Assembly (NCBI GenBank): GCA_934045905.1
Contig: OW203763.1
Span: 21,441,108-21,505,107, forward strand
Direction: 5' to 3'
Length of the DNA: 64,000 nucleotides
From: Leuctra nigra
Taxonomy: Eukaryota; Arthropoda; Insecta; Plecoptera; Leuctridae
The notes under the pieces were generated by a model. The model did no database searches. It saw only the letters and a program-made list of their open reading frames with translations, and had not been told where the DNA came from. Each line of letters opens with the position of its first letter. Position 1 is the first letter of the stretch. Positions 1 through 51,885 of the stretch are shown here, piece after piece. Both the position numbers and the translations under genes were made by a program.

Positions 1-3000
1 CAACGACAGTCCAAAAAGACCCACAGCTTTGCTCAAATGCTCTTGGCACTTGGCTTTTTCGTTCTGCACAAAGCTAGGAGAGGATTTTTCGTCGTGATAA
101 AAATCATCGTCTAATTACTCTTAATTTGTTTCACTATCTCATTTTATTCTCATTATAAGTTATACTTTTCTGTGTGATATTTGTATAAGTGTGTATACCT
201 ACACTTGTTGAAAACTGGAACAAAATAAGTCTAAGCGTTTCATTTGTACGTTTTATACAAAAATATACTTTGTCAATACTTTTTAGGAACGATTGAGAAA
301 AACGTATTCTTTGATGCTCCAAATAAAATGAATCCAGCCAATCAGCTAGTTGTGAATCGAGTTATTCATCGAATAATAATTATTTAGAGTCGAACATCTG
401 CCCTCAGACATGCTCAGACATAGTATAATTTTCTATTGAGTTCTGAAAACCCGATATTGGGAGATTAAACAACCGTATTTTACAGATATTGAATTTAATC
501 GAATTGATAAAAAAATATCGTTAGAAATCATGAGTTAACATCAATAGATGCATAACTCGAAACCCCTTTCTTTAAACCCCTTTTACATCCCCTAAGTAAT
601 TTATTTATCTATTTTACTTATTGGACTGTGTGGCTGTAGGCCGCACCACCATAGAATACTGCCGACAACTGACAAAGCACGCTGGAATTGTGACAAGTAG
701 CATACCAAGTCAGATGTGCGTCAGCTGTCACATTAACAGCAATTCTCTAAATCAAGTTTATTGTTTAGTAAAAACTTGCACCCTTTGTCGCGCGTTCACT
801 AAATACCCCCGACCTAAAACATTTCAATAAAATTGGTGACACACTGGCTCCGAGGCTTTTCTTTGACAATTTCATTTACAAAATGGCAACCGATTGCTGG
901 TTTTGTCCGCTGTAAGAAGGGTGGTGTGAGTATTTTGAATATATTTGAAGAGTGTAATTGAAATAAATAGCCGGCAGTGACGTGGAAACAATTGCTGCGA
1001 TTTGCATTTACATTTGTCACGTGACTTTCATTGCATCGTATCCGAGCTGTAATGCAAATCAACGTTCAAATTGAGTCGTGGATTGAGTTACATTCGATTT
1101 TTCTTATGAACATCTGTCACAGAATTAAATTCGAATTGAATGGAAAACGTTCGATTGTGAATTGTAGATAAAAGAGCCAGGCTATTATTTATTAACAAAT
1201 CAAGTTGGCTTTGGCTCATAGAAAAGTGAAATGACGTGTTAATAGACATTGGAAATATGTTTATACTTTATTGTGGGTAATGGAACAGAGTTTAATGTGA
1301 TTTTATTGTTTGCTTTCAGGTAAGCTTTGGGTTTATGGTCCATTAAACTCGATGTACAGAGCAAGGTACGTTTTATTATAGAATATAAAAAATATATATT
1401 TCGTAAATAACGATTAATTGGTTGTTTGACTCAATGCTACTGGTAAAAAGAATAGTGTTTGTTTGCTAGATTGTACATCATGGATTGCTGACATACCTAT
1501 TCCTCCGGTTTAGAACATTCGAATTAATTTCTTCAATAAGACTTATGTAAGGTTTTGAACTCTTGATTTCCTCTGAAAGAAATCAATTACATATGTTCTT
1601 TCACGTATTGAGATAATGAATAAGTATATTTGATCAAAATTTCAGTTAGGGAAATGTGATACATTCAATCAGAAATTATCTTTGGATTACAAATTTCATT
1701 CATCGATTTTTGGATAGAAAATACAATGTAATTCCACCTAATGGCATAGACTCGAGATAACGCTTCTTGATGGATGCTTCATCTTCGCACGCAGGTTGCC
1801 AGTAAATTGCCTCCAAGAAGGGAAAGATGATAGAGACGTTCCTTCCTCTATTGCGACAACAAGTAAAATTACATCAATAAGCCTTATCGCTCCAGATGAT
1901 CTAATTTGATTAAAATACTACCATCGCGCTTAAATGGATTAACTCCAGTCAATGATGGGTACATGGTAAAAGGGTAATAATGGCACCATTGAAAAGGTGA
2001 GCGCAAGTAGACTTGTTCTATGGAGTCTCATTGAAAGAAAAAATGTTCGACCGCACTTCTTCCAACAGGTTTCATAGAATTCGATATTATATTCGTCTTA
2101 CGCATTCCGTTATGCGTTCACATGGGGGCTTAGCCTTGGCTACATGCATCAAAAACTCGTTCATGTAAGTTGCGTTTTATGTAGCTAGGGAGGCCCGTTC
2201 GGTCAGGAGGCTTCTTCGGCCCCTAAGTTTCCGATGTGATATATGCATGGATGTGTCTTGTACATTATGATCGGGTTGGAACATTGTTGAACGCCCAGCG
2301 AGGACCTGTGAAATGAGCAAACAGGGTTGTCTGCCCCCGGCCAATTGCACTCGCCGACAAAAGAAGTCTTAAAATAATCCTGGTTATTAATATTAGCTCT
2401 CAATTATTTAACCACCATAAAAATTTTACCTACTCATAAGATAGTCAAATAAAGAAGTAGTTAGGTATAATAGAACTGGTAGCGTTTGTAATGGTTTCAC
2501 ATTGACGTTCAAATAAGCCAAATTGCATTGCTTATTTGACATCCCAAATTTATCTCTTCGAGCTCTCAGATTTTTTTGTTGAATTAAAACAAGTTCACTT
2601 TTATTACCGTGTATCTCCAAACCAACCTGTACCAAATAGTTCTACCACTACAACATATGCCCCCCATTTACCCCCACCCCCCTCCCATAATTCCCCAAAA
2701 TAAATCCACCCCTAGTTTTAATCCTTACTCTATCGACTCATTATTCAGAAAACCGGTGTACTCGAAATATTGTCCAAAGCAAACGGACCGTTAGTTTGGT
2801 TAACACTCGTTAAACCGCTAATTTGAAATTAAAGCGCGAAACCTAAGCCTGAATTGTATCAAGTCGATCTACCTGCACGATCTCTGTGCACTGGTAGAAA
2901 ACTAGTCCACTGGGTTTTAGGGGAGTGGAAACTATTGCGTGCTGGGGCTGGAGAGACGAGAAGTCTGTCTCGAGAGGGATTGAGGTGCAACTAATCTCGT

Positions 3001-6000
3001 TCAAGTAGGTTGTTTCATTTGATACGAAACAATATGCACTTGAGACGTGAGCCGTCTGGTATGAAATGCGTCAGGTATTTTCGACGCAGCGGCCAATAAA
3101 ATATGATTTCGACAACGTGACCCTTTTCAGGGGGTGAAGAAACTGGAGGAAACTCGAGAGAGCGTCGCCGAACTAGACGTCAAGGCATCGTGTGTTAGGG
3201 TGTAGATTTTAATTCTCTTGCAAAATTATCAGAGATAATTAGTAGGTACTTCGAATCCTGTTTTTGGCCGGTCGACAATATGTCAAAATCGACGATCCGA
3301 GGTAGATTCTCGTCACTTCCTTGTAATAGAATACTGTCCCGCTCCGAGAATTTCACATTTCTACTATAAATCCCTCACGTGGTACGCAATCATGAACGGG
3401 ACTAATTAATTCCCTGTATAGTAGACATTTGTCATAATTGTTTAATTGTAATGATTTGTTTACTTGATCAAATATTAAATGCCCTGAGAGATTAAAAACA
3501 AATTCTCAGTCGTACAAATTTAACAACACACATGTTCAGTAGATTCTCCATTAGAAGGGAAAACGGTGAAAAAATATTTGACCTAAAACCTATTTTTCAA
3601 CACCAATTTCAGGCAATCTTTGTCTCGAGATTTCAAGTCGATCTATTTTGTAAAGAGACGATTCAAGTTCTGATTTCAGTTGCAATTGTCTCCACGTAGT
3701 GTCTTCATTTATTTTGTCAACGTGTACCGACTGATTCTACCTCCGAGAACTCCCACAGACAGAACGAACGAGTGTGATTCGATATTACTTGTAAGTCTGA
3801 GACAATTAGGGTTGAGGGTTGAGGGGGGAGGGGGTGGGCACTTGCTGGGGCGCCGGGATAACCTAGATCCCAGCATCCCAACATAGATCCCAGCCAGTAG
3901 CGCATCCCACTTGGGCACACCGGGGAGACGGGGGGATTACTCGATTTGCCCCGACGTTTCGAAGAGCTTTTCTACTCAGTTCTACGGGTTCTACGGGTAA
4001 ATAAGTTGATTGGACCGGGAAAAGAACGAGGAAGGAAATCGTTTTATGTTCGCGAATTTCGGACAATTATCGTAGGATTGTCTCGATTGGTTTGCACGAT
4101 TTCGACAGAGCGATTGTAAATCTATGATCGAGACTTCATTTACAACGAAATATTTATAAAAAAATTAGATAATTTACTTCTCTCAAAACGTTTTTAATTA
4201 TGTGTGTTGGCTATTCAATTATTTTCTTTCTATGCTCATAAATAATCTAGTTAAAACTACTCATAAATGTTTGAAATTTGGAAGGACTCTTAACTATAAA
4301 GTATGCACCAGAATTTCCTATGCATAAATTGGCAGGGAGACCTGGATATGATCCCCCTGATCGAAATTTTCCTATTTTCGACGGTTTTCTATCTATCCTA
4401 ACCTTTATGCGCTTTCATCACCGTCATCTCCCCGTCTTCATCATATAGTCAACGTCGCAGATTGTGCGTCGTTAAACTTGGAACTTAACCCCACGTATTA
4501 AAAAGTTTTAAGTTGGGTAAAACTTGATGGAATTCGGTTACGTGTGAGAGACGTGTTTTTTTATCCAGCCTGCATGCATGAAGAAAACGTTGTATTCATG
4601 AAAACTTTGACGTTTGAACGACAGCTGAATATTTCACAGACGTCTAGTTAGCCTCTATTGAATCCTCGTACCAACGAATATATTTTTTCTTCTCGTGAAT
4701 AGCGCTCGATATTCACTGGGCTACCAGCATTTCTCATGACTTTACATAATAAGTAGGTTGGATCTTTGTAACGTATATTATTGCCTCATAAAACTTCGCC
4801 ATACAGTTGTTTGTATTTAACTCTTTTTTTATAATCAATATTTAATTGAAGTCACGTGGGGCCCACTTTAATAATGGTAGGAGATTCAGAGCGTGTGGAT
4901 GTCCAACTCTTTCTTGATAATTACACATATTGTCGCTAATTCTATGGATATGTATTATACTATTTCTTAATTCTTGATACCATTTCTTTGCGGAATGATC
5001 CAAGATGTGTTGAATAGGTACGATCAAAAATTATTGTTTTAATATAATTATCCTCAAAATTAGGTGTTTAACTTTTGAGACGTTACGAAATACTAAAAAT
5101 AATATTATCCAATTAAATTATTTGCTCTGTTGAAACCTATAGAAACGTGTAGTTATTTTTTATTATATTTTTTTATAGATGTGTATAGGTATATAATTTA
5201 CATGGCAGATCTTTGAATAGGTACGTGCTAACGCTGCTTTGCACATGGAAACCAAACATTAGGTATATATCGAATCACAAAAAATGGGATAGCTAATGAA
5301 TTCATTCCCAAAACTGAATATCGTAATGTGTATCGTCGAATTTTCTTCATTAGAATGATGAGAGGGGCTGAGATTTTTTTTTATATTCTATACTAGAATC
5401 TTATTCTATCATCCATCGTGCTAACTACAAGGGGTGGACTTTTCATAGTGGAGTAGGGGAGGATCTTATCCTACCCTTCAGGATTCATGCTTGTGCACTT
5501 TTACCCCCTCGTGCTACACAAAAGGGAGGTTGTTTCACCCCGAATCTTTTGTACTTAATAACAGAACGAAAAGAGAGATTTTTGCACACCTTGCGTAAGA
5601 TTACCTAGACGCGAAGCAACCTGAACTATTTACCTTCGTTTCCTGAGCCAGCTGCGTACTGTACTCCAGGTTTACTTGGAAATGAACTGCTTCATTTCGC
5701 ATTGGCTGCTGCACATCTGAACTTTGTTGCCGACACGTCAGCGAAATGTTCAACTCCGTGAGCTTGTACTTGTCTTAAACTTTGATGTAAGGTTAGCCGG
5801 GGATTCAGGCGATGGAATAATGAGGCAGATCTTTTCAACGAATGCGTGTTTTAAGCTTTGTTTCGTAATATGAATGCTTTATAAACATTATTTCACTGAA
5901 ACTTTTAAACAAATTGGCATGAAATGATGTTACTCATTCCAGAAAATCACAAAAACATTACGTGTTCAAAATTTTCAAAATTTTCAATGATTATCTATTC

Positions 6001-7798
6001 GAAAATATAATTTTGTAAATGTTTGACTTTTATTTCTGCAAATAGTAATTTGTAAACTTTCAACTTTTCCCTCATGATGACTTGGAATCCCAAAGTGTCG
6101 TCGCTTTTCTACGTAAGTACCACCTACCTGATGTGAGATGTTGAATCAAAATAAGTCGTTATTTCATTAGAAGGGGAGGATCGACCATGTTTTTAATTTA
6201 GGGTTGTTCCTTTACAATGAGTTTGCCTTTAGATTACAGTGTGTCCCAAAAGTGTCACACTTCACCTTCACTAGATTTGCCCAATTCCAACATGTGTTTT
6301 TGCGATGCTGGATAACCTAATGGACCATCTTGATTAATCTGCGTTGCAGTTTTGCGACCACGTATTGTCAAATTGTATCCACATGATCGATAGATGATGA
6401 TGATAATAATAATATGATCCCGATCCTGTTCATACAAGATCCCCTTTCATGATGGATTAGTAAGGTTATGGTAGGGGTCGATAATGTTAGTTAAATATTT
6501 GGGACGTAGAAAATCGCTGCCAAGTTTTGTTTACAGTGCAGTCCACAGCTTTAGATAGCGTTATTTAATGTAGCTATGGAACCATTTATAATAATTTGTT
6601 AAAAGAAATTAAATACAAATATTTTACACAGTAACTCGTTTATCTTTTTTCCTGTCGCTGAAGCATTTTTCATTTATAAAATTCGGCTTACTGTCGCAAA
6701 CGTAATTTAGTTTATTTGATCATGAAATGATACGAAATGATTATAAATCAAGTTGGGACCACGCCAGCTTTTCATCATATTATTTTGTCCACTACTATAA
6801 TTATTCAAAATTAATATACAACCTTCTCGCCCTTTATTATCACCACATTTCGTCAGAGGCAGAGAGAGAGAGGGAGGGAAAGTAATCAGAACTTGAGTTC
6901 TAATTATTCCTGGCGCTGTCTGCCCGGGCCAATCACGCACTAATTAGTGTTCTTCTGGAATGAAATGGTAAACCTATTGTGCGTGTGTCCAATATTGTAG
7001 TAATGACCTACAATTCCCTTCTTTCGCGTCCACCCCATCACCAGTAATTATAGTATGTGTCACACGCATATGCGACTTGAAGACCGTACGCATGGATTCA
7101 TTTATTATTTTATTGCCGAAATTAGAAAGGGTGCCGCCGGGGCTATGCTGAGTGGAGGTCTCAAGTGACAGTCTTGTAAAGAATTTTGATTGTTGTGTCG
7201 TAAAAGAGTCGTGACAATTGGATAAAATCATTAATACCCGGGCCAACTCAATGCTTGTTTAATTGATTGTGTCACTGAATTCAAGTGTTGTCGTTGAAAT
7301 GAACGTTAATTTCGGTATTTTGTATGTTATCGTAGTATTTTTTGAGTAGTATTTTTTTGTCAGAACATGAAATTTTGATTGTGACTCCTTGAAAATGCGC
7401 TCATGGGTTGCTAACCGAAATTAGTTGAAGAAAATTGCCAATCAGAACTTTCGTGATCAAAAGTCACTAATAATCGAATAAATTCATCTACTTGGATTCT
7501 GACTAAGATGTTCGTAACTGCCATCGAAGTTATTATCAGCAAATAATTTTGAACGTATGCAATGTACAAATACTGTCGTCACTTGTTTAGACGCATTACA
7601 TATGTACGCTTCCGCATTGATTTTGGCAAATCGCAGTCTTTTCGCGAACTATCAGAAAAAAGAACGTCTCGTTAATTTGTCAAAACTGATTTCGGCAAGT
7701 CTCGTTACGATTTCCGCGCACATCTCCTCCCCCCCCCCCCCCCCCCCCTCCTCCCCCGCGCGAGAGTTTTAAAATAGTCGATGCGAATCGGAGTGACA

Positions 7799-7879
7799 TG
7801 ACGTCACACATTTGTCATCGACGCGCCTAATCTGCCATTAGCACAACCCCCTCAACTCTCTTCATGCTATATGACGTCA
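7799..7879. promoter_or_regulatory. Two perfect CRE palindromes (TGACGTCA)
   Basis: The 8-bp palindrome TGACGTCA occurs at 7799-7806 and again at 7872-7879, 73 bp apart, next to a C tract and CpG-containing sequence. This is the consensus site for CREB/ATF bZIP factors. Two perfect copies this close are unlikely in AT-rich DNA, so a promoter or enhancer is plausible, but no transcript start can be placed. Confidence 0.35.
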
Positions 7880-8835
7880 TACCCGTCCCCTACTCGCATG
7901 TACACATCGGAAAAGGACAATTGCGATTAGGCAAGCTCGGGACAAAAGCCTTTCATTAAAAATTTTTTTTTTTTAGTTCGGCCAATTCTACTGGAAGTCA
8001 TTTTCGTACTATTTTAATTGTACAATTCGCCTTTTTTTTACTTCCAGGTTTGCGCAGCTGCTATTTCTCACTACTTCACCCAATTTGTCGACTGGTTCGG
8101 TTTTTCGGCGTTTCCCAGAAGCCAGTTCGTCAATTGATTTGAACATCGAACTCCCAATATATACCTCGGATATCCGATTATAGCATACTATATTAGGGGT
8201 TGGTATAGGCATTATATTCTCTCGAATTTCAGCTATTTTAGGCCGTGATCCTTTAGCTAGTGAACTGTGTTAAACATCGTTCCAACCCCTGACTCGACGG
8301 ATTATTTCCGGACCACAAAACTTACCAATTTCCACGTAATCTCGCGTATCGGGTTTGCAATGGCGTATCGGGCGTATGGTTATGTTCGCTTCTTGACAGA
8401 AATGCGCCCAATTCGCTACGCTGCTCGCTAAGACGCGCGTGGAATTCTAAGCAACGTTTTCTTACCTCGTTTCTAGTTGAAAGTGATGATTGAACGTGAT
8501 GGATTGATTGTGCAGCCTTTGTGATTGTGTATGAACCTCGCTTAACACTTCAACAAGTTTACTTTGGATCCAATCGCTTTTGGTAAATGCAAACGCCGAG
8601 TTGTGAGGTTCGAGAGCGTTGGGCGAGAAATTTAGCATATATTCAAGTTCAGCTGTTGAAAATGTGCCCATCTATATACAGGGTATTTTCTGTTAACGAC
8701 GCACCGTTTAGCAACGAGGACTGCCATTCGGTATGTGTATGTGTACAGTCTGGGCAGTAAGCGCGTGTAATTATTGTCGTTTACCGTCATTTCCAGGCAA
8801 ATGCATGTGGGCTTGTGTAATGTGGAATATCATTT

Positions 8836-8900
8836 GGGAGACCCTAGATCGATTCCCGCTAGGACGGTTTTTCTCAGTCAAGAGAGCCAAATGTTGTTAA
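8836..8900 (+). repeat. SINE fragment (tRNA-derived family, copy 1)
   Basis: A degenerate copy of the SINE seen more fully at 23.85 kb. It keeps a B-box-like stretch (GATCGATTCCCGC) followed by the family core (GTTTTTCTCAGTCAAGAGAGCCAAATG). The 5' tRNA-like part and the 3' tail are not clear. Confidence 0.5.
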
Positions 8901-11410
8901 TATCTCCCAATCTTCACAATCCCATTCGTACAGTTGTCATCCTAATGCTCGTAATCAATGATGAGATGACATAATTTCGTTTCTCAAAATCTAAATGAAA
9001 TCTAAATACGTAGACTGCAACTTTGAGGCAATCGAGGAGGATTGTAACTATCTCAGGATGCTCTCGCGATTGAACTGCACGGGGATCGAACGTGAATGAC
9101 GGTTATGCTGGTTCTTTTCTTGTCTTCACCTATCGTTTTCTGACCAACACCTGGTCCTAGCGATCAAATACAAGCCAAGGGAAGCAAAATATATCCTCGA
9201 GAATCGCACAAACCATTGTTTCTTGAATCAATATTCGACAATGGTGTTGTGGCTCGGTCTCTCCCCTAGTCGTCGCTCCCATTCCCATTTCACATATACC
9301 TGATTCATGTATAAGTCGAAATCCCTCCGAAATCCAGATTCAACCCTTAGGAACCCCTTAATCCCCTCAGCGCTGCATGTCACGCGTACTCGCCGAGTCC
9401 TTAGGGAGCTCCTTCCCGCTTCCTGACTGGACGCTCCGTTCACAAGTCGGGAAGAGTCGGGAAGAATTGACACGTGTCCGCTTATTTGACGCAAAGTTTT
9501 TCCATGTTGTATATACAAAGTATAGAATATATTTGTCCAAGGTCCAAGGTGTTCATCATAAAAGTTACTAATATTTCGGTGAATTTATGAACTAGTGATG
9601 GAATATTAATCTCTCGTTTGCTTACAGTCACTTTGGTACTGCGGTATATTTTAGGGCACGTGAGATATTCTGCGCGATATTGTCAACAAATTTTGGCATC
9701 TTCGTGTTTATTTTGTTAACTATTAATCGAGTACTAAACCGGCATTTCGGGATGCTTTGGGAGCGGCGCCATAAGTTTATCAGATGACTTGATCTGAGGC
9801 GATGCGAAGAGCCAACTTTTCCAAATCTCCTTCCACGATGTTTGACTCATTAAGAACTGACTAATACGCTAAACCAGTTGGTACATTTAGATTGAGTAGG
9901 AGATATATGGTAATCGTCATGTCAATAATCAATAGGATTATTTAATTAGCAAGCTTATTTCTTATTTAAATTATTTCAGGTTCGCGAGTTTTCACTTTAA
10001 TAAACCAGTCATTCGTGTCTAATAAAGATGTATTACTTCAATATTTCCTTTGAAGAATATGCATTGTAGCCTTATTTGTTATGGACACCTTTTAAGGTAT
10101 GTGTTTCGCATAATTTTTTATTTACTGTAACATCTATTATGTATAAGTTTCAATTGTACACACTTTCACTAAAACTCTTCATTTTTAACAAATTAGCAAA
10201 CAGTTAACTATGAAAGGATCTTCACATTACGAATTTCGCTTCGGACAAGTATTAAAATTGTCTTCTTTTCGTTTACATGAGTCTTCGTTTAGAGGTGTTG
10301 ATAGTTTTAAACGGTTTAACCTTGACACTTTAAAATTATTCTTATCTCGTCCAACAGTTTGAACGTTCGTCTATTAGTCATTTACATGATTGGCAATCGT
10401 CGATGTAGGGTATTGATTGACTGGACATTGCCAATACTTTCTTGACATTAGATGATAAGGATGTAAACAGAATCCTTATCGGAAGAGCACATTTTTCGAA
10501 GATACCTGTGGCAGTGATTCATGTATTAACACTTATAGAAGAGATTTGATTCTATCTCAATTTTTGGTTATGAGTGGCGTATTCGCTTCTGGAATATTAA
10601 TGGATTCAGGGAAATGATTTTGATCACACTTTCATATGAAACATTAATGTAAAATTAGTATTTGGACGAAAAGAGACTTATGAAATACAATTTTGATCCT
10701 TATTGGCAGAGTGCAGAGTTGCGTGTAAACTGGAGCAGGATTTTAAATGCACGTTTACCATAGGGTCTCGAGGTTCGAACACGGTACTTCAATGCCAACT
10801 TTATTGTATCGGCGGCGTGATATTTACCGGAAGAATGTGAAATTGTTTTAAAAGGATGTATTTGAAATCGTCTCCTGTAGGAAGTTGATTTGAAATGTTG
10901 AAGTGTGTGTATAATCTCGTCCACTCGATTGACCTTGGTTTGATTCTCGTCCGTGGTATTTAAATCTCTGCTTCCGAGAAAACATTCATGCATTGGACAG
11001 CTGACATGATACCTAACCTAACCCAACATTAGAACAGCGACACGCCAAATACGTAATTTCATTCAAATTTATTTTAATTTCGCATATTTTAATCAGAAGA
11101 TTGATTTTGATTCATCGTTTTTTAAATTGATGCTAATATTTCGCCTAAGAGTGATGAGGTCCCATTGATCAATTTTGACGTTGGTTTTCAATTTCATGAC
11201 ACCCAAATAGGTACCTTGTTCACACACAAAAAGTTAATTTCAATGAAGTCATTATCAAATTATCATAGCTGTTCACATCAGTTACTGATGAAGATCAGTT
11301 GCTTAACAGAGATCAATTTTAAGGTGTGATGAGTCAATATATAAGTCACTACGTTTCCCGAAGGGCAATTGTATATAACTGTCATTTTAAGATGTAGACG
11401 TTCATTTTCG

Positions 11411-11472
11411 CTTCTAGCCATAGAATAAAGGGTCAGCCTTTCGCCTTGTTCCGCTATTGGCTAGAAGCAAAA
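11411..11472. repeat. Short hairpin
   Basis: Inverted arms TCGCTTCTAGCCA and TGGCTAGAAGCAAA enclose about 35 bases. No coding or RNA-gene feature fits; probably the remains of a small foldback element. Confidence 0.4.
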
Positions 11473-12350
11473 GATGTAAGTACACTTGTTTATGAAGTTA
11501 CACAATAGGACATTAGGTCTGAAATGCATGTGAAACTAAAAGTGCTGAGAAATGTCATCAAAAGTCAGTTAATTGGACCAAGAATAAGAGTAAAACCTTG
11601 AAAGAGACACAATAAACGCAAAGAACAGTCATTATAGAATCTCGATAAAAGCTGTATACTTAGGTGAAACTTTCTTAAAATGTTCGAAACTCTATGAAAC
11701 GGTGGCACAAAATCAACAAGATCGTATGTGGAATGAGCTGAAAATAACGTGTGAGGGGATGGGGATTACCTGATGCAAGAATTACAGTCGTTCAAACAGC
11801 ATTGAATCCTATCCCGTCAACATTTGGCCATATTCCCCGTGACGTATGCAGTGCTTTCCTCCTCCCCACCCCTTTCATTTATAGTTTGGGATTTCCGAAA
11901 GAATTATTATCTGTCCCGTGAGAGAAGGGGAATGTAATACTCACAAAAAAGATTCATTTAATGGAAATTGTGCGTTGCGTTTTCACCTTTTAATTTGCCA
12001 TAAATCCACTTTAAAACCTTGTTATCCCATTGGATTAACTTTTTGAATCTCATTTCTACGTTTTAACCATTTTTCATTTGCTCAAGGTCCAATTTTAAGC
12101 TTTTTATCTTCGCTTACAGCTTTTAAGTTGCCGAAAGTTCACTTTAAAGCTTGGAAAATCCTATTCAATTAGCATTTTGCCCAAAGTGTACTTCTTAGAA
12201 CTGGAGCCTTTTTGTGTAGATTCTATTCCCCTTCTCTCGTAGTACATCGCTCTACAAAAATGTATCACAAACGAATGATCTTGACACCGAATTTTCTCGT
12301 AAGTTTATCTCCCGAAATGAATTCTTTGTCTTCCTGAGCGTATTTCTGGA

Positions 12351-13308
12351 TCACCACGTGAGTGTGTACTGTGACACCGTGTCACTTGTCACCGTGACTG
12401 TGGTGGTCGCGGTGGTCGCTGCCCCTCTACCATGTGCAGCTGTCAGATGGCTCGACGGCGACTCTACCACTGGCACTGGCACTGGCACTGGCAGTGGAGG
12501 CGCAGTCACGGCTCTCACAACAGCGCGAGCACATGTGTGTCGGCTCTTGCTCCGTAGTCGCGGACACATGGCCGCATGCAGATAGTGTCATTGTGGTTCG
12601 CGGTGACGACGACGCACAACGGGGTCCAGTGTTCCAGTGGTCCAGTGACGTGACTTTCGTGAGCTTTTGTCACGCATCGACAATAATTCCTCGTTATTTT
12701 TTTTTAAGTGTGTCGACAAGCTTTCATCTCGGCAGCATTCAGTATAATATGCGATTTGAAAAAAGTTCGTTTCCGCACATGACTTTCGTGAAATTCTCGC
12801 CTCCATTCCATCCCCTAATCGTGAAAATTTGATAATGTGTCTCGTTTTATAAACCGTTCCGTCAAGATTTGTTCGAATGTCGTCTGTTTGAAAGTGCTTT
12901 TTCGACGATGTATAAATTCTCTTTTGCCCAACTGTGAACTCTGCTAGTGATCTGCATAAGTGTTCACGCACTTTCTGTTGCCACTCGAGATGGCTCGAGC
13001 ATGTGGTTGACGTACTTCTCAAGAACAAACGGTTGCCGTGTTACTCTACCATATCTACGCCAAGTAGAGTTATGTTCTGCGTCGCCAGCTCCCATATATG
13101 AATAATTTTAGAATATAACATACGTGTACGCCTCTTGGTGAAAACTTGAATTAAAAAGTAGAAAGAGACGAATAAATAGACAGTGGAAGAAAGTGTTACA
13201 GAAAAAGTAATAAACAAGTTTTCGGAATCAAGATTTATTGTTTTCTTGCGCTTGGTGAATACACCCATTGCAGTGTACATGGTGGCGAGATAAGTACCTA
13301 ATGTTCAG
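12351..13308 (+). promoter_or_regulatory. CpG-richer block upstream of first coding exon
   Basis: About 12.35-12.65 kb is much richer in G, C and CpG than the surrounding DNA and includes a short run of ACTGGC repeats. It lies about 0.8-1.1 kb upstream of the first recognised coding exon of the centaurin-gamma gene. It may be the promoter or a non-coding first exon of that isoform. Open frames on both strands (132 and 146 codons) have biased, non-protein-like composition and are not called as genes. Confidence 0.3.
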
Positions 13309-13422
13309 GTGTTAGGTTATTGGGGCGGTGTCTGGGTTCGAAGCCCACTCTGTGAATCGGTGTTTTTTCGCATTGAATCGTGGAATCACGGCATCAGGCT
13401 GTTTGTGGTCGCCAAGTGGTTG

Positions 13423-51016
<37,594 letters not shown>

Positions 51017-51885
51017 AGCAGCCGGGGCATAAGGTACACAGTGTTTTTGTACTGAAGAGTGGAGCGAATCTTAGCTGGTTATTGGTGACTGTTGGTACTA
51101 AGCTGGTACTCAAACCAAAATGAATACAAGTTTCATTTCAACACAAATTTGTGGTTTCCCAGCATGATTTATTCTAGCCACTGGTTAATATGAGTACCTA
51201 ATTTATATAGTGGAAATTAATGACCAAAATCTTGTTCATGACACAAATGGCTACTAGCAGTTACTATGATATTTGTCCTAAATCACAATATGTACATACA
51301 AATTTCATAGTTACCATGATATTTGTCCAAAATTAAATTATGTACAAATATCATTAAGAGAGCGTTACTATGGTGCTCTTATGGCACTTTCCATTTTTTT
51401 GTATGCCTGGGTTTTGTACCTGGGTAGTCCCAGGTCACACTGAACAATCCATTAGCTGATTTGCACCCACAATAATGTCTACCATATGATAATGAATAAT
51501 GTCACACAGCACAATACAGCTTTCGAGTACAATCAAATCCTCAGATTGGTTGAAAAGTGAAAATGGATCAATATCAAATTTTGCATTAACATTTGAAACA
51601 AACATTTTGAAATATTCTACAAAATAACTGAAAGACTGAAGACATTTAATATATTTATGAAATATTTGTCAACGCTGTTCTATTGAGAAAGTATCGCCCT
51701 TGACCAAAATCATTCTAGGTACAGCTTTTCCAAGGTGTATAGAGCATCTATACTCCGAATTCTACATTCTAAAAGCTATGATGAATGATCCACAATCCAC
51801 TCTCCACCTTTTTACAAACCTATTGTTTTGATAATATAACCCTACTAATTAGTAATTAGTAATTATGTTTTTCTTTCTCTTTCAG

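Larger units (their letters stand above)
1..12350. other. Gene-poor left flank
   Basis: No reading frame here looks like a conserved protein or joins to a neighbour by matching splice phases. Open frames are short (under 100 codons) and of low-complexity or random composition. The first 111 bases are open in one + frame and could be the tail of an exon starting outside the window, but I recognise no protein in it. Visible items are a run of C near 7.73-7.75 kb, two CRE palindromes just after it, a SINE fragment at 8.84 kb and a small hairpin at 11.41 kb, listed separately. Upstream 5' UTR exons of the centaurin-gamma gene could lie here without being visible. Confidence 0.5.

Noticed and set aside
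10700..10993. 97-codon - strand frame
   Set aside because: No family resemblance, no flanking splice or promoter signals; chance open frame.
12434..13028. 132-codon (+) and 146-codon (-) frames upstream of CenG1A exon 1
   Set aside because: Overlapping frames on opposite strands in GC-rich DNA, no recognisable domain and no convincing splice partners.
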